Shown: positions 15,587 through 31,307 of the stretch, piece by piece
Layout of the letters: each line of letters opens with the position of its first letter
Position numbering within the stretch: position 1 is the first letter of the stretch
Assembly: GCA_035532535.1 (NCBI GenBank)
Contig: DATKQT010000003.1
Coordinates: forward strand, 1 to 64,000
From: Palsa-739 sp035532535
Lineage (GTDB): Bacteria; Actinomycetota; Thermoleophilia; Gaiellales; Gaiellaceae
Direction: 5' to 3'
Length of the DNA: 64,000 bases
Notes under the pieces: model-generated
The model's database searches: none
The model's input: only the letters and a program-made list of their open reading frames with translations
What the model was told of the DNA's origin: nothing
Program-made: the position numbers and the translations under genes

Positions 15587-15592
15587 TACACT
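15587..15592 (+). promoter_or_regulatory. -10 box of the tRNA-Met gene
   Basis: TACACT, followed by the GC-rich CCGCCGG, lies 13 nt before the tRNA. The pattern is like the -10 and discriminator of the rpoB and rpsL promoters. No clear -35 hexamer. Confidence 0.4.
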
Positions 15593-15605
15593 CCGCCGGC
15601 GTCCG

Positions 15606-15679
15606 GGCGCCGTAGCTCAGCTGGTTAGAGCGCTGCACTCATAATGCAGAGGTCGGTGGTTCGAGCCCACCCGGCGCTA
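15606..15679 (+). tRNA. tRNA-Met (anticodon CAU)
   Basis: 74 nt fold into a full cloverleaf: 7-bp acceptor (with a G-U pair at 1-72), D arm GCUC/GAGC, anticodon stem CUGCA/UGCAG with loop CUCAUAA (anticodon CAU), 5-nt variable loop, and T arm GGUGG-UUCGAGC-CCACC. It lacks the three anticodon-stem G-C pairs of initiator tRNA, so an elongator tRNA is likely; tRNA-Ile(k2CAU) cannot be fully ruled out. CCA is not encoded. It precedes rpmG, a common bacterial order. Confidence 0.95.
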
Positions 15680-15717
15680 TTTCAACGCGTTCCCCCCTTT
15701 GAGGTAAGAGAAGAAAA

Positions 15718-15879
15718 ATGGCCACAGGAGTACGAGTCGCGATAACGCTCGCCTGCACGGAGTGCAAGCGGCGCAACTACCAGACGGAAAAGTCGAAGCG
15801 AAACTCGCCCGACCGCGTCGAGTTCAAGAAGTACTGCCGTTGGTGCGGCTGTCACACCATCCACCGGGAGACTCGCTGA
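15718..15879 (+). CDS. rpmG: 50S ribosomal protein L33
   Basis: 53 residues. Two CxxC pairs (CTEC near 13-16 and CRWC near 40-43) mark the zinc-binding form. The sequence VRVAITLACTECKRRNY is typical. It lies between tRNA-Met and secE, the usual place for this copy. Confidence 0.93.
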   Translation: MATGVRVAITLACTECKRRNYQTEKSKRNSPDRVEFKKYCRWCGCHTIHRETR

Positions 15880-15885
15880 CCTCAC

Positions 15886-16233
15886 ATGGCGCGGCAGACC
15901 CGTCAGCAGCGGCGTGCCCGCCGGGCCCAGTCGCAGCCGGCGCTCGCGGGCGGTCCGCCCGTGCGTCCGCCTGCGCGCCCGACGGCGAACGGCGGCGAGG
16001 AGCCGCGTCGCGAGCCACGGCCGGAGGCCGAGGAGCGGCACGCCCCGGGCTCGGGCGCTGCGCACTTCGTCCAGGAGGCCTGGGCCGAGCTCAAGAAGGT
16101 CGAATGGCCGAGCCAGCACGCGCTCGTCAGCGGCACCGCAGTGGTGCTCGTCGCGTGCCTGATCGTCGGCTTCTACCTCTGGCTGAACGACGAGCTCTGG
16201 AAGTACGTCGTCCAGCACGTGTTGCTGCGATAG
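15886..16233 (+). CDS. secE: Preprotein translocase subunit SecE
   Basis: 115 residues. The N-terminal ~60 residues are an Arg/Pro-rich extension. The SecE core has the amphipathic helix FVQEAWAELKKVEWPS (about 65-80) and one transmembrane helix (about 86-105, VVLVACLIVGFYLW). Single-span form usual in actinobacteria. Forms the SecYEG channel with SecY encoded at 45430. Confidence 0.92.
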   Translation: MARQTRQQRRARRAQSQPALAGGPPVRPPARPTANGGEEPRREPRPEAEERHAPGSGAAHFVQEAWAELKKVEWPSQHALVSGTAVVLVACLIVGFYLWLNDELWKYVVQHVLLR

Positions 16234-16249
16234 GGATCGGGAGAATCTG

Positions 16250-16780
16250 ATGTTTCGCTGGTACGTGATCAACACCTATTCCGGGCACGAGAACAAGGTG
16301 AAAGCCAATCTCGAGCACCGCATCGAGTCGATGGGCCAGCGGCCGCGCTTCCGGCGCGTCGTCGTCCCGACCGAGCAAGTGATCGAGACGAAGGACGGTC
16401 AGAAGGTGCAGACCGAGAAGCGCGTCCTCCCCGGCTACGTGCTCGTGAACATGGATCTCGACGACGACGCGTGGATGGTGGTCAAGAACACCCCGGGCGT
16501 CACCGGCTTCGTCGGGGCGGGCTCGAAGCCCGTGCCGCTCTCGCAGCCCGAGGTCGACCGGATCCTGCACACGGGCGCGGGCGGCGGCGTCGCGACGCGC
16601 GCACAGGTCGAGTTCCAGCTCGGGGAATCGGTGAAGATCACCTCAGGTCCGCTGGCAGACTTCGACGGCGAGATCACCGACGTCAACGCGGACGGGCAGA
16701 AGCTGCAGGTGATGGTGAACATCTTCGAGCGGCAGGTGCCGGTCGAGGTCGGATTCGACAACGTCAAGAAACTGGACTGA
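16250..16780 (+). CDS. nusG: Transcription termination/antitermination factor NusG
   Basis: 176 residues with the NGN domain (WYVINTYSGHENKVKANLEHRI at the start, PGYVLVNMDLDD in the middle) and a C-terminal KOW domain (about 122-176, VKITSGPLADFDGEITDVN). Binds RNA polymerase and the S10/Rho interface. Normal length, without the long N-terminal extension seen in many actinobacterial NusG proteins. Follows secE, 16 nt apart. Confidence 0.95.
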   Translation: MFRWYVINTYSGHENKVKANLEHRIESMGQRPRFRRVVVPTEQVIETKDGQKVQTEKRVLPGYVLVNMDLDDDAWMVVKNTPGVTGFVGAGSKPVPLSQPEVDRILHTGAGGGVATRAQVEFQLGESVKITSGPLADFDGEITDVNADGQKLQVMVNIFERQVPVEVGFDNVKKLD

Positions 16781-16784
16781 TCGG

Positions 16785-17210
16785 ATGGCCAAGAAGATCC
16801 TGACACTCATCAAGTTGCAGATCCCGGGCGGGCAGGCCAACCCTGCGCCGCCGGTCGGCCCGGCACTGGGCCAGCACGGGGTCAACATCATGGAGTTCTG
16901 CAAGGCGTTCAACGCCCAGACGGCGGACCAGAACGGCCGGATCACGCCGGTGGAGATCACGGTCTACGAGGACCGCTCGTTCACGTTCATCACGAAGACC
17001 CCGCCGGCGGCCGTCCTCATCAAGGAGGCGCTGCGGCTCGAGAAGGGCTCCGCCGAGCCGAACCGCGACAAGGTCGGGAGGCTGACCCGCGCGCAGGTGC
17101 GCCAGATCGCCGAGACGAAGCTCGTCGACCTGAACGCGCGCGACGTCGACCAGGCGGCGAAGATCATCGCGGGCACCGCCCGCTCCATGGGCGTGGAGGT
17201 GGATCTGTAA
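16785..17210 (+). CDS. rplK: 50S ribosomal protein L11
   Basis: 141 residues. Opens KKILTLIKLQIPGGQANPAPPVGPALGQHG, the conserved RNA- and thiostrepton-site region, and contains TPVEITVYEDRSFTF. Normal length. Stop TAA and the rplA ATG overlap by 1 nt. Confidence 0.97.
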   Translation: MAKKILTLIKLQIPGGQANPAPPVGPALGQHGVNIMEFCKAFNAQTADQNGRITPVEITVYEDRSFTFITKTPPAAVLIKEALRLEKGSAEPNRDKVGRLTRAQVRQIAETKLVDLNARDVDQAAKIIAGTARSMGVEVDL

Positions 17211-17941
17211 TGGCACTGCACGGCAAGCGCTACATCGAGGCGCGCGGCGCGATCGACCGCGAGCGCACGTACTCGCCCGTCGAGGCGGTGCGGATGCTGA
17301 AGGAGTCGCCGAGCGCGAAGTTCGACGAGACCGTCGAGGTGCACTTCCGGCTCGGGCTCAACGTGCGTCATGCCGACGAGCAGCTCCGCGGCACGCTGAT
17401 GCTTCCGCACGGCACGGGCAAAGACGTTCGCGTGGCCGTGTTCGCCGAGGGCGACAAGGCTCGCGAGGCAGAGGAGGCCGGGGCGGACGTCGTCGGCTCC
17501 GCCGATCTCGCCAAGCGCGTCGAGGAGGGCTTCACCGACTTCGACGTCGCCATCGCGACGCCGGACCAGATGGGGAACGTCGGCCGGCTCGGGCGCATCC
17601 TCGGCCCGCGCGGCCTGATGCCGAACCCGAAGACGGGCACCGTCACCTTCGACATCGGCAAGGCGGTGCGGGACGCAAAGGCCGGGAAGCTCGAGTACCG
17701 GACCGACCGCGGCGCGAACGTTCACCTGTCCATCGGCAGGAAGAGCTTCGACGAGCGGGCGCTCGTCGAGAACTACGCCGCCGTCGTGGACGAGATCGTC
17801 CGGGCGAAGCCGTCGGCGGCCAAGGGCCGCTACATCCGGCAGATCACGCTCACGAGCACGATGGGCCCCGGCATCCATGTCGACCCGGCCCGGACGCGCG
17901 GCATCACCGAAGAGCTGGAGGAAGCTACAGTTACGGCCTAA
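17210..17941 (+). CDS. rplA: 50S ribosomal protein L1
   Basis: 243 residues, typical for L1, with the conserved FNVRHADEQLRGTLMLPHGTGK-like region and GRLGRILGPRGLMPNPKTGTV. L1 also represses its own rplKA message in other bacteria. It is followed by the rplJ leader. Confidence 0.97.
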   Translation: MALHGKRYIEARGAIDRERTYSPVEAVRMLKESPSAKFDETVEVHFRLGLNVRHADEQLRGTLMLPHGTGKDVRVAVFAEGDKAREAEEAGADVVGSADLAKRVEEGFTDFDVAIATPDQMGNVGRLGRILGPRGLMPNPKTGTVTFDIGKAVRDAKAGKLEYRTDRGANVHLSIGRKSFDERALVENYAAVVDEIVRAKPSAAKGRYIRQITLTSTMGPGIHVDPARTRGITEELEEATVTA

Positions 17942-18068
17942 CCGACTAGTCGCTCGCCAAAGACAGCTGGCAGCCCTGCGGGGCAGAAGCCCAGCCGAGG
18001 TGAGTCCGGAGGATCTGCTTCTCGTGGGCTCGCTTCGGCGAGCCCTAGTCATTTCCGGAGGAAACGAC
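17942..18068 (+). promoter_or_regulatory. L10-type leader of rplJL
   Basis: The 127 nt between rplA and rplJ contain CCAAAGACAGCTGGCAGC and AGCCCAGCCGAGGTGAG, which match the bacterial L10 leader (binding site for L10-(L12)4 that gives autoregulation). A perfect 8-bp hairpin with TTCG loop (18026-18045, GGGCTCGC arm) lies 10 nt before the ribosome site GGAGGAAAC and may act as attenuator or insulator. Confidence 0.75.
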
Positions 18069-18737
18069 GTGAAGAAAGAGCAGAAGGAGCACATCGTCGC
18101 CGAGCTGGCCGACCGCCTGAAGGCGGCCGACACCGTGCTCGTGGCCGATTACCGCGGCCTGACGATGCCCCAGATCGACACGCTGCGGACGCGGCTGCTG
18201 GAGAGCGGCGCCCGTTTCACCGTGGTGAAGAACACCCTCACCCGGCGGGCGGCGGAGGCGGCCGGCGCGGACGCGCTGCTGACCCTGCTCGAGGGGCCGA
18301 CGGCGATCGCGTTCCTCGAGGCGGACGGCGACATGCTCGCTGCCGCGAAGGCGCTCGCCGACATGGCGCGCGAGTCGAAGGTCCTGGCGATCCGCGGCGG
18401 CGTCCTGCAGGGCAAGGTCGTGACGGCCGAAGAGGTCGAGACGCTCGCGGCGTTGCCGCCGATCGACATCCTGCGCGGCCAGGTGCTGGGCGCGATCGTC
18501 GCCCCGGTCACGGCCCTGTTGGGCCTCGTGACCGCACCGCTGCAGAACCTGTACGGCCTCATCGAGGCCCGCATCGAGCAGCTGGGCGGCGAGGAAGTTG
18601 CTCCGCCGGCGGCCGAGGTTGCGCCCGAGCCGGAGCCTGCGGCCGAGGCGGAGCCCGCGGCCGAGGAAGTCACAGACACGACCGCCACAGCGGTCCTGTC
18701 CGAAGAGGAAACGACCACTGAAGAGGAGAGCGAGTAA
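18069..18737 (+). CDS. rplJ: 50S ribosomal protein L10
   Basis: 222 residues from GTG 18069, with GGAGGAAAC as ribosome site. The N-terminal rRNA-binding region (KKEQKEHIVAELADRLKAADTVLVADYRGLT) and the L12-binding helix (about 135-170) are present. An extra ~50-residue C-terminal tail of Glu, Pro, Ala and Thr makes it longer than the usual ~175. The stop overlaps the rplL ATG by 1 nt. Confidence 0.95.
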   Translation: MKKEQKEHIVAELADRLKAADTVLVADYRGLTMPQIDTLRTRLLESGARFTVVKNTLTRRAAEAAGADALLTLLEGPTAIAFLEADGDMLAAAKALADMARESKVLAIRGGVLQGKVVTAEEVETLAALPPIDILRGQVLGAIVAPVTALLGLVTAPLQNLYGLIEARIEQLGGEEVAPPAAEVAPEPEPAAEAEPAAEEVTDTTATAVLSEEETTTEEESE

Positions 18738-19111
18738 TGGCTGGTGTAGACAGCATTTTCGATTCGCTGGGCAAAATGTCGGTGCTCGAGCTCGTCGAGC
18801 TGAAGAAGAAGATCGAGGACGAGTGGGGCATCACCGCTGCCGCTCCGGTCGCCGTCGCGGCCGCGGGTGGCGGGGCAGCCGCGCCGGCCGAGGAGGAGAA
18901 GACGGCGTTCGACGTCGTCCTCACCGGCGCCGGCCAGCAGAAGATCCAGGTGATCAAGGTCGTGCGCGCGCTCACCGGTCTCGGCCTCAAGGAGGCGAAG
19001 GACCTCGTCGACTCGGCTCCGAAGCCGGTCAAGGAGGGCGTCGCCCAGGACGAGGCCGACTCGATCAAGGCGCAGCTCGAAGAGGCCGGCGCCAGCGTCG
19101 AGATCAAATAA
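18737..19111 (+). CDS. rplL: 50S ribosomal protein L7/L12
   Basis: 124 residues: N-terminal dimer domain (SIFDSLGKMSVLELVELKKKIE), Ala/Gly hinge, and C-terminal factor-binding domain with KIQVIKVVRALTGLGLKEAK. Normal length. Binds L10 as dimers and recruits elongation factors. Confidence 0.97.
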   Translation: MAGVDSIFDSLGKMSVLELVELKKKIEDEWGITAAAPVAVAAAGGGAAAPAEEEKTAFDVVLTGAGQQKIQVIKVVRALTGLGLKEAKDLVDSAPKPVKEGVAQDEADSIKAQLEEAGASVEIK

Positions 19112-19122
19112 CGCCGTTGGCC

Positions 19123-19161
19123 GAGGGCTCCGGCACCCGCCGGGGCCCCGGCCGAGCCCTC
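19123..19161 (+). terminator. GC-rich inverted repeat after rplL
   Basis: Arms GAGGGCTC (19123-19130) and GAGCCCTC (19154-19161) enclose more self-complementary GC sequence. No U tract follows, so it is a weak or factor-assisted terminator at best. It would separate rplJL from the small secreted-protein gene. Confidence 0.4.
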
Positions 19162-19197
19162 TCACAGCGCAAGTATTCCCGGGTTGGCGGCATCTGA

Positions 19198-19599
19198 ATG
19201 GGCATGAAACTTCGCATAGCTCTCCTCGCACTCATCGCCGCCGCCGGCGTGCTGGCGTCGATCGCAGTCGCCAAGCCGCCGCCGGGGCACGGGAACAAGC
19301 ACGACGGGACCGTCTCGACGACAGGCACGACTGCCACCGGCACGACCACGACGACGTCGGGCCACGGCCATGGCAAGAAGGCGCCCAAGGTGCTCGTCTG
19401 CCACAAGGTCGGGAACGGCCACTACGTGCTCGTGAGCGTCAGCGCCAACTCCGCCCTCGCCAAGGGCAAGCACAAGGACGACGTCCTGGCGACGAACGGC
19501 ACCTGCCCGGGCCCGATCCAGGGCCATCAGGAGACGACGACCACCAGCACGACGACGACGGCCTCGACGACCACGGCCACGACGACCACCTCCTCGTAG
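19198..19599 (+). CDS. Small secreted Thr-rich protein with a CHK motif domain
   Basis: 133 residues from ATG 19198 (or ATG 19204). A signal peptide (about 1-25, ending AVA) is followed by a Gly/His/Thr linker, a ~40-residue core VLVCHKVGNGHYVLVSVSAN...KDDVLA with two Cys, and a Thr-rich tail (TTTTSTTTTASTTTATTTT) of cell-wall or mucin type. The core recalls the short ICHATG...HLAHGD element found in many exported bacterial proteins; its function is unknown. It sits between rplL and rpoB, an unusual place, and is bounded by inverted repeats on both sides. Confidence 0.75.
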   Translation: MGMKLRIALLALIAAAGVLASIAVAKPPPGHGNKHDGTVSTTGTTATGTTTTTSGHGHGKKAPKVLVCHKVGNGHYVLVSVSANSALAKGKHKDDVLATNGTCPGPIQGHQETTTTSTTTTASTTTATTTTSS

Positions 19600-19609
19600 C
19601 GGAACGACC

Positions 19610-19643
19610 GGTACCTGGTGCCGCTTGCGCGGCACCAGGTACC
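19610..19643 (+). repeat. Palindromic repeat, family A, copy 1
   Basis: A perfect 15-bp stem (GGTACCTGGTGCCGC, 19610-19624) with TTGC loop and its complement at 19629-19643. A close relative lies after rpoC (28079-28114). It starts 11 nt after the stop of the secreted-protein gene, so it could end that transcript, and its loop overlaps the -35 of a candidate rpoB promoter. Confidence 0.85.
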
Positions 19644-19653
19644 CAGCTACCAT
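19625..19653 (+). promoter_or_regulatory. Candidate rpoBC promoter P1
   Basis: TTGCGC, 17 nt, TACCAT. The 14-mer CTACCATTCCGCGG (19647-19660) that includes the -10 is identical to the one at the rpsL promoter. A leader of about 145 nt would precede rpoB. Confidence 0.5.
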
Positions 19654-19688
19654 TCCGCGGACATTCCGGCGACGGCCGTTGGCCACGC

Positions 19689-19718
19689 TTGCGGTAAGGG
19701 GGTCAGTTTCGGTACCCT
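19689..19718 (+). promoter_or_regulatory. Candidate rpoBC promoter P2
   Basis: TTGCGG, 18 nt, TACCCT, followed by the GC-rich GACGGG. It could give a second start about 80 nt before rpoB. Weaker than P1. Confidence 0.3.
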
Positions 19719-19805
19719 GACGGGTTGCGCCGACGTTCCGTCCGTCTGCCCGTTCGCACGCCTGAATCCGCCTGAGCTCGTACGTCCCCAAGGGAGGCTT
19801 CTTCT

Positions 19806-23480
<3,675 letters not shown>

Positions 23481-23500
23481 TCAGGAGCTGAGAGAACACT

Positions 23501-28063
<4,563 letters not shown>

Positions 28064-28078
28064 GCGGATACGGATGGT

Positions 28079-28114
28079 GGTACCTGGTTCCGCCGCAAGG
28101 CGGTACCAGGTACC
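28079..28114 (+). repeat. Palindromic repeat, family A, copy 2
   Basis: Arms GGTACCTGGTTCCGCC (28079-28094) and GGCGGTACCAGGTACC (28099-28114), 16 bp with one T-T mismatch and a GCAA loop. Shares GGTACCTGGT and CCGC with the copy before rpoB. It lies 16 nt after the rpoC stop. Confidence 0.85.
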
Positions 28115-28164
28115 GGCCGTTCGCCGCCAGTCGACAGCCGCGGCTGGAGGTAAACCAATCGTAA

Positions 28165-28190
28165 GACGGGCCGCCTCCGGGCGGCCCGTC
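28165..28190 (+). terminator. Terminator-like hairpin after rpoC
   Basis: A perfect 11-bp stem GACGGGCCGCC / GGCGGCCCGTC with TCCG loop, about 100 nt after rpoC. No long U run follows (TGGTATC). It likely ends the rpoBC transcript. The rest of 28064-28210 holds only the family A repeat. Confidence 0.65.
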
Positions 28191-28210
28191 TGGTATCAAG
28201 GGTCGGGGTC

Positions 28211-29956
28211 GTGAAGAAGGCGTTCGTCTCACTCGTGCTCGTCCTCGCGTGGCCGGCGGCCGCGCATGCCGCCACGCCTGCGCCGTACGCGGGCCAGTGC
28301 GGTATCCCCGCGACGCAGCCGGTCTGGGCCGAGTTCGGGTGGCAGACCACCCAGTTCAACGCGATCCTCGGCAAGCCCGGAATCGTCGTCGGCGTGTCGA
28401 GCGGCACGTATCCGGCGCAGATGCGGACTGCCGGCGCGGCGACGGTGTACTTCGACCTCAATCTCAAGAACCGCGTGGGAACGACGACGGCGCCGGCGAA
28501 TCCGTCACTCATTCCCGGACGCGTGAAGACGTTCTTCGCGTTCGCGCAGCAGCAGACCGGTTGCGCGACGCCGGTGATCGTGCTCAACGAGCTGTCGGGG
28601 CCGGGGCTCGTGACGCCGTGGTCGGACAACAACGCGCAGTACCGAGCGGACATCCTCGCGTTCGTGCAGGGGCTCGCTGCACTCGGCGCGCATCCCGTGT
28701 TGCTCCTTCCGTCGAAGCCGTACACCGGCGGCGACGCCGGCGTGTGGTGGCAGCAGGCGGCGCAGTCGGCCGAGCTCGTGCGGGAGATCTACGTTCCTGC
28801 GCCGTCGACGTGGAAGCTCGGGCCGGTGCTCGGGAACCGGACACTGCGCATGGACTACCGGCAGGCGGTGTCCGACTTCACCTCCATCGGCATCCCCGCG
28901 AACCGCGTCGGGCTGATGATGAGCTTCGCGACGACGCCCGGATTCGGCGGGCGAAACAATCTGCAGCCGGCGTCGGCGTGGTACCAGGTGGCGAAGTGGC
29001 AGTCGCTCGCGGCGCAGCAGGTCGCGGCCGAGACCGGGATCGCGTCGGTGTGGTCGTGGGGGTGGGGCGAGTGGAATGCCGCCGAGCAGGACCCGGACAA
29101 GCCGTTCGCGCTGTGCGCGTGGCTGTGGGCGCGGTCGCCCGCGCTGTGCGACGCGCCGAAGGCGATCCAGGGATTCGACGCGTCGCGGACCGAAGGCCAG
29201 CTGAGCGTCCTCGGCCCGGGCACGCAATGCCTCATCGGCAACCAGACGCTCTCGACCGCGGCGATCGACCAGCTCGCGCAGGTGACCGGCGATCCCGAGA
29301 CCGCGTACAGCGCGCTGTACGAGCGGCTCGTCGAGAGCGCGGCGCAGCCGGTCGCGACCGCCGACGTGCTCGCGGCGGAACGCGCGGTCATCCGGCAGGA
29401 GTTCCGCGGCAGTCGCGCGCTGTACGTCGCCGCGTTGTCGCGTGCGCACGCGACCGTGCCGGAAGCGCGAGCGATCCTTGCCGACCAGCTCCGGCGGGCG
29501 CGGGTCGAGCCACTGCTGCCGTCGGCGTCTCCGTCCGCTACCGACGTGAGCACCTTCTACACGTCCTATCCCGACCTGGAAGTGCGCCTCGTGCAGGCGA
29601 AACCGTCGCCGCCGTGGCTCGGACGGCAGGCGAAGGGGCTCGCGCTGCAGGACGTCGCTCCGGACCGGCTGTTCGCGCTCGCCACGGGGAAGTCGGAGTC
29701 GCTCCTGACGAGCACCGGCACGTTCTCGGTCAGGGCGCTGCAGGACGCGTCGCCGCTCGGCGCGGTGCCACTCGGCCGCGCGCGCCCGGCGATCGCCGCG
29801 GCGTTGCGCACGTTTGCGCAGGGCGTCGCGTTCGAGAAGTGGACGGTGGGCAAGCAGGGCGCGGCGCTCACGACGGCGACGTGCGCGAAGGACGACCTCC
29901 CGCAACCGGCCGCGGTCGACCTCGTGCAGTACCTGCCCTTCCTGCGCCTCGGCTAG
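28211..29956 (+). CDS. Large secreted protein of unknown function
   Basis: 581 residues from GTG 28211. A signal peptide (about 1-20, ending AHA) is present and there is no other membrane segment. The N-terminal half (about 30-330) has alternating strand/helix segments and aromatic motifs (PVIVLNELSG, HPVLLLPSKPY, ASVWSWGWGEWN) that resemble a TIM-barrel glycoside-hydrolase-like fold. The C-terminal half is helical (about 345-440; VLAAERAVIRQEFRGSRALY) and then beta-rich, recalling SurA or PrsA-type chaperone regions, but no catalytic signature is certain. Six or so Cys residues could form disulfides. Only gene between rpoC and the GGDEF gene on this strand; family not recognised. Confidence 0.75.
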   Translation: MKKAFVSLVLVLAWPAAAHAATPAPYAGQCGIPATQPVWAEFGWQTTQFNAILGKPGIVVGVSSGTYPAQMRTAGAATVYFDLNLKNRVGTTTAPANPSLIPGRVKTFFAFAQQQTGCATPVIVLNELSGPGLVTPWSDNNAQYRADILAFVQGLAALGAHPVLLLPSKPYTGGDAGVWWQQAAQSAELVREIYVPAPSTWKLGPVLGNRTLRMDYRQAVSDFTSIGIPANRVGLMMSFATTPGFGGRNNLQPASAWYQVAKWQSLAAQQVAAETGIASVWSWGWGEWNAAEQDPDKPFALCAWLWARSPALCDAPKAIQGFDASRTEGQLSVLGPGTQCLIGNQTLSTAAIDQLAQVTGDPETAYSALYERLVESAAQPVATADVLAAERAVIRQEFRGSRALYVAALSRAHATVPEARAILADQLRRARVEPLLPSASPSATDVSTFYTSYPDLEVRLVQAKPSPPWLGRQAKGLALQDVAPDRLFALATGKSESLLTSTGTFSVRALQDASPLGAVPLGRARPAIAAALRTFAQGVAFEKWTVGKQGAALTTATCAKDDLPQPAAVDLVQYLPFLRLG

Positions 29957-29995
29957 CACCGCGCCCGATACGAGTGTGTGCCGGGACCCCGACTG

Positions 29996-30019
29996 TCTCG
30001 TTACGGGGAGTGTCCCCGT
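29996..30019 (+). repeat. Palindromic repeat, family B, copy 1
   Basis: 24 nt, TCTCGTTACGGGGAGTGTCC plus CCGT, with a 7-bp hairpin ACGGGGA/TCCCCGT and GTG loop (30003-30019). It differs in one base from the copy after rplQ (51305-51328). It lies between two convergent genes and may act as a bidirectional terminator. Confidence 0.8.
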
Positions 30020-30025
30020 TTGTCG

Positions 30026-31132
30026 CTAGGCCGTGGCCGCCATGGACCGGCCCTTGCCGGCCTGCTTGGCCGCGTACAGCGCGCGGTCGCCTCGCTCGAA
30101 GAGCGAGACGGAGTCGTCCTCGGGGGTCAACTCGGCGAGGCCGGCGGAGAGGTGCAGGCGCCCGGCCTGGCCGAGTGCACGCGTCGACATCACCGTCTGG
30201 ATGCGCTGGAAGAGCTGCTCGGCGTCCTCGAGCGACGACTCCGGCATGATCACCGCGAACTCGTCGCCGCCGACCCGGCACGGGACGTCTGCGGTGCGGA
30301 CGACCTCCCGCATCCGGGCGGCCGCCTCGGCGAGGACGGCGTCACCGGCGAGATGGCCGATGCGGTCGTTCACTTCCTTGAAGTCGTCGAGATCGAACAC
30401 GATGAGCGCGAGCTTGCGCGCGTAGCGGTGCGCGCGGACGGTCTCGCGGGCGAGGGTCTCGTGGAAGTAGCGGCGGTTGTGCAGCTCCGTCAGGGCGTCG
30501 AGGTCGGCGAGCTGACGCGCCTCCCGAAAACGGCGCGCGTTCTCGATCGCCGGCGCCGTGCGGTGGGCGATCTCCTCCAGGCGGAGCAACTCGTCGTCCT
30601 CGAACCGTTGCCCGGCGGTCCTCGTCAGAACGAGGAGCGTCCCGACCGGGCCGCTCTCGTCGGCGAGCGGCAGCGCCAGGCCGGCACGCAGCGCGTCCTC
30701 GCGGGCACCTTCTGCGTACCGGTATGTGAGCTCGACCGCCCGCAGGTCGCGGTGGCCCGGCGGAACGGCCGCCGACTGCCGGGCGGCTTCCTCGTCGGCG
30801 AGCCCGTGCGCCGCGATGATCGGGACGCTCTCGCCCTCGACTCGAATGAGCGCCGCGTCCACACCCGGCACGGCCACGATCGCCTCGAGCGCGCGCGAGA
30901 GCACCTCGTCGAGGTCGATCGTCCCGGTGATGTCGCCCAGGAGCCGGCTCCGGCGGCCCTCCTCCTCGGCCCGCTCGACCGCTCCACCGAGGTCGGCCGC
31001 GAGCGCGTCCAGCCGCCGCTCGACCTCCGCCACCCGCCCGCCGGACCGGCGCAACAGGCCCAGAAGCACCCCGACGAGCAGGATCAGAACGGCGCAGAGC
31101 GCCGCAAACGCCGCAATCAAGAGGTGGCTCAC
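30026..31132 (-). CDS. Membrane-anchored GAF-GGDEF diguanylate cyclase
   Basis: 368 residues from GTG 31132. One N-terminal transmembrane helix (about 5-27), a coiled-coil stretch (33-62), a GAF domain (about 70-200) and a GGDEF domain (about 205-365). The active-site motif is intact (GGDEF 288-292, VGGDEFAVIMPES), and an inhibitory RxxD site is present five residues upstream (R279, D282), so it should make c-di-GMP with product feedback. The GAF ligand cannot be predicted. No EAL or HD-GYP domain. TAGAGT, 12 nt before the GTG, may be its -10 box. Confidence 0.92.
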   Translation of the reverse strand: MSHLLIAAFAALCAVLILLVGVLLGLLRRSGGRVAEVERRLDALAADLGGAVERAEEEGRRSRLLGDITGTIDLDEVLSRALEAIVAVPGVDAALIRVEGESVPIIAAHGLADEEAARQSAAVPPGHRDLRAVELTYRYAEGAREDALRAGLALPLADESGPVGTLLVLTRTAGQRFEDDELLRLEEIAHRTAPAIENARRFREARQLADLDALTELHNRRYFHETLARETVRAHRYARKLALIVFDLDDFKEVNDRIGHLAGDAVLAEAAARMREVVRTADVPCRVGGDEFAVIMPESSLEDAEQLFQRIQTVMSTRALGQAGRLHLSAGLAELTPEDDSVSLFERGDRALYAAKQAGKGRSMAATA

Positions 31133-31202
31133 GGAGGCGGGGAGACTCTAGTCGCCTGCGCCTGCCGCGCGCCAGCCCCTGAAAGCGGCATCTTTCGCTC
31201 GT

Positions 31203-31232
31203 TTGACGGTGTCGACGCGCCTTCGCTACCAT
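31203..31232 (+). promoter_or_regulatory. Promoter of the str-S10-spc-alpha run
   Basis: TTGACG (31203-31208), 18 nt, TACCAT (31227-31232), followed by TCCGCGGG. The block CTACCATTCCGCGG is identical at the rpoB upstream promoter. The GC-rich discriminator fits stringent, growth-rate control (inference). The leader of about 70 nt before rpsL shows no obvious structure. Confidence 0.65.
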
Positions 31233-31307
31233 TCCGCGGGCCGGTTGGCAGGGGCCTCCGCCCCAAGCCGACCGTCTCTTTGTGTGAAGGGACTAGACGA
31301 AGGACTC

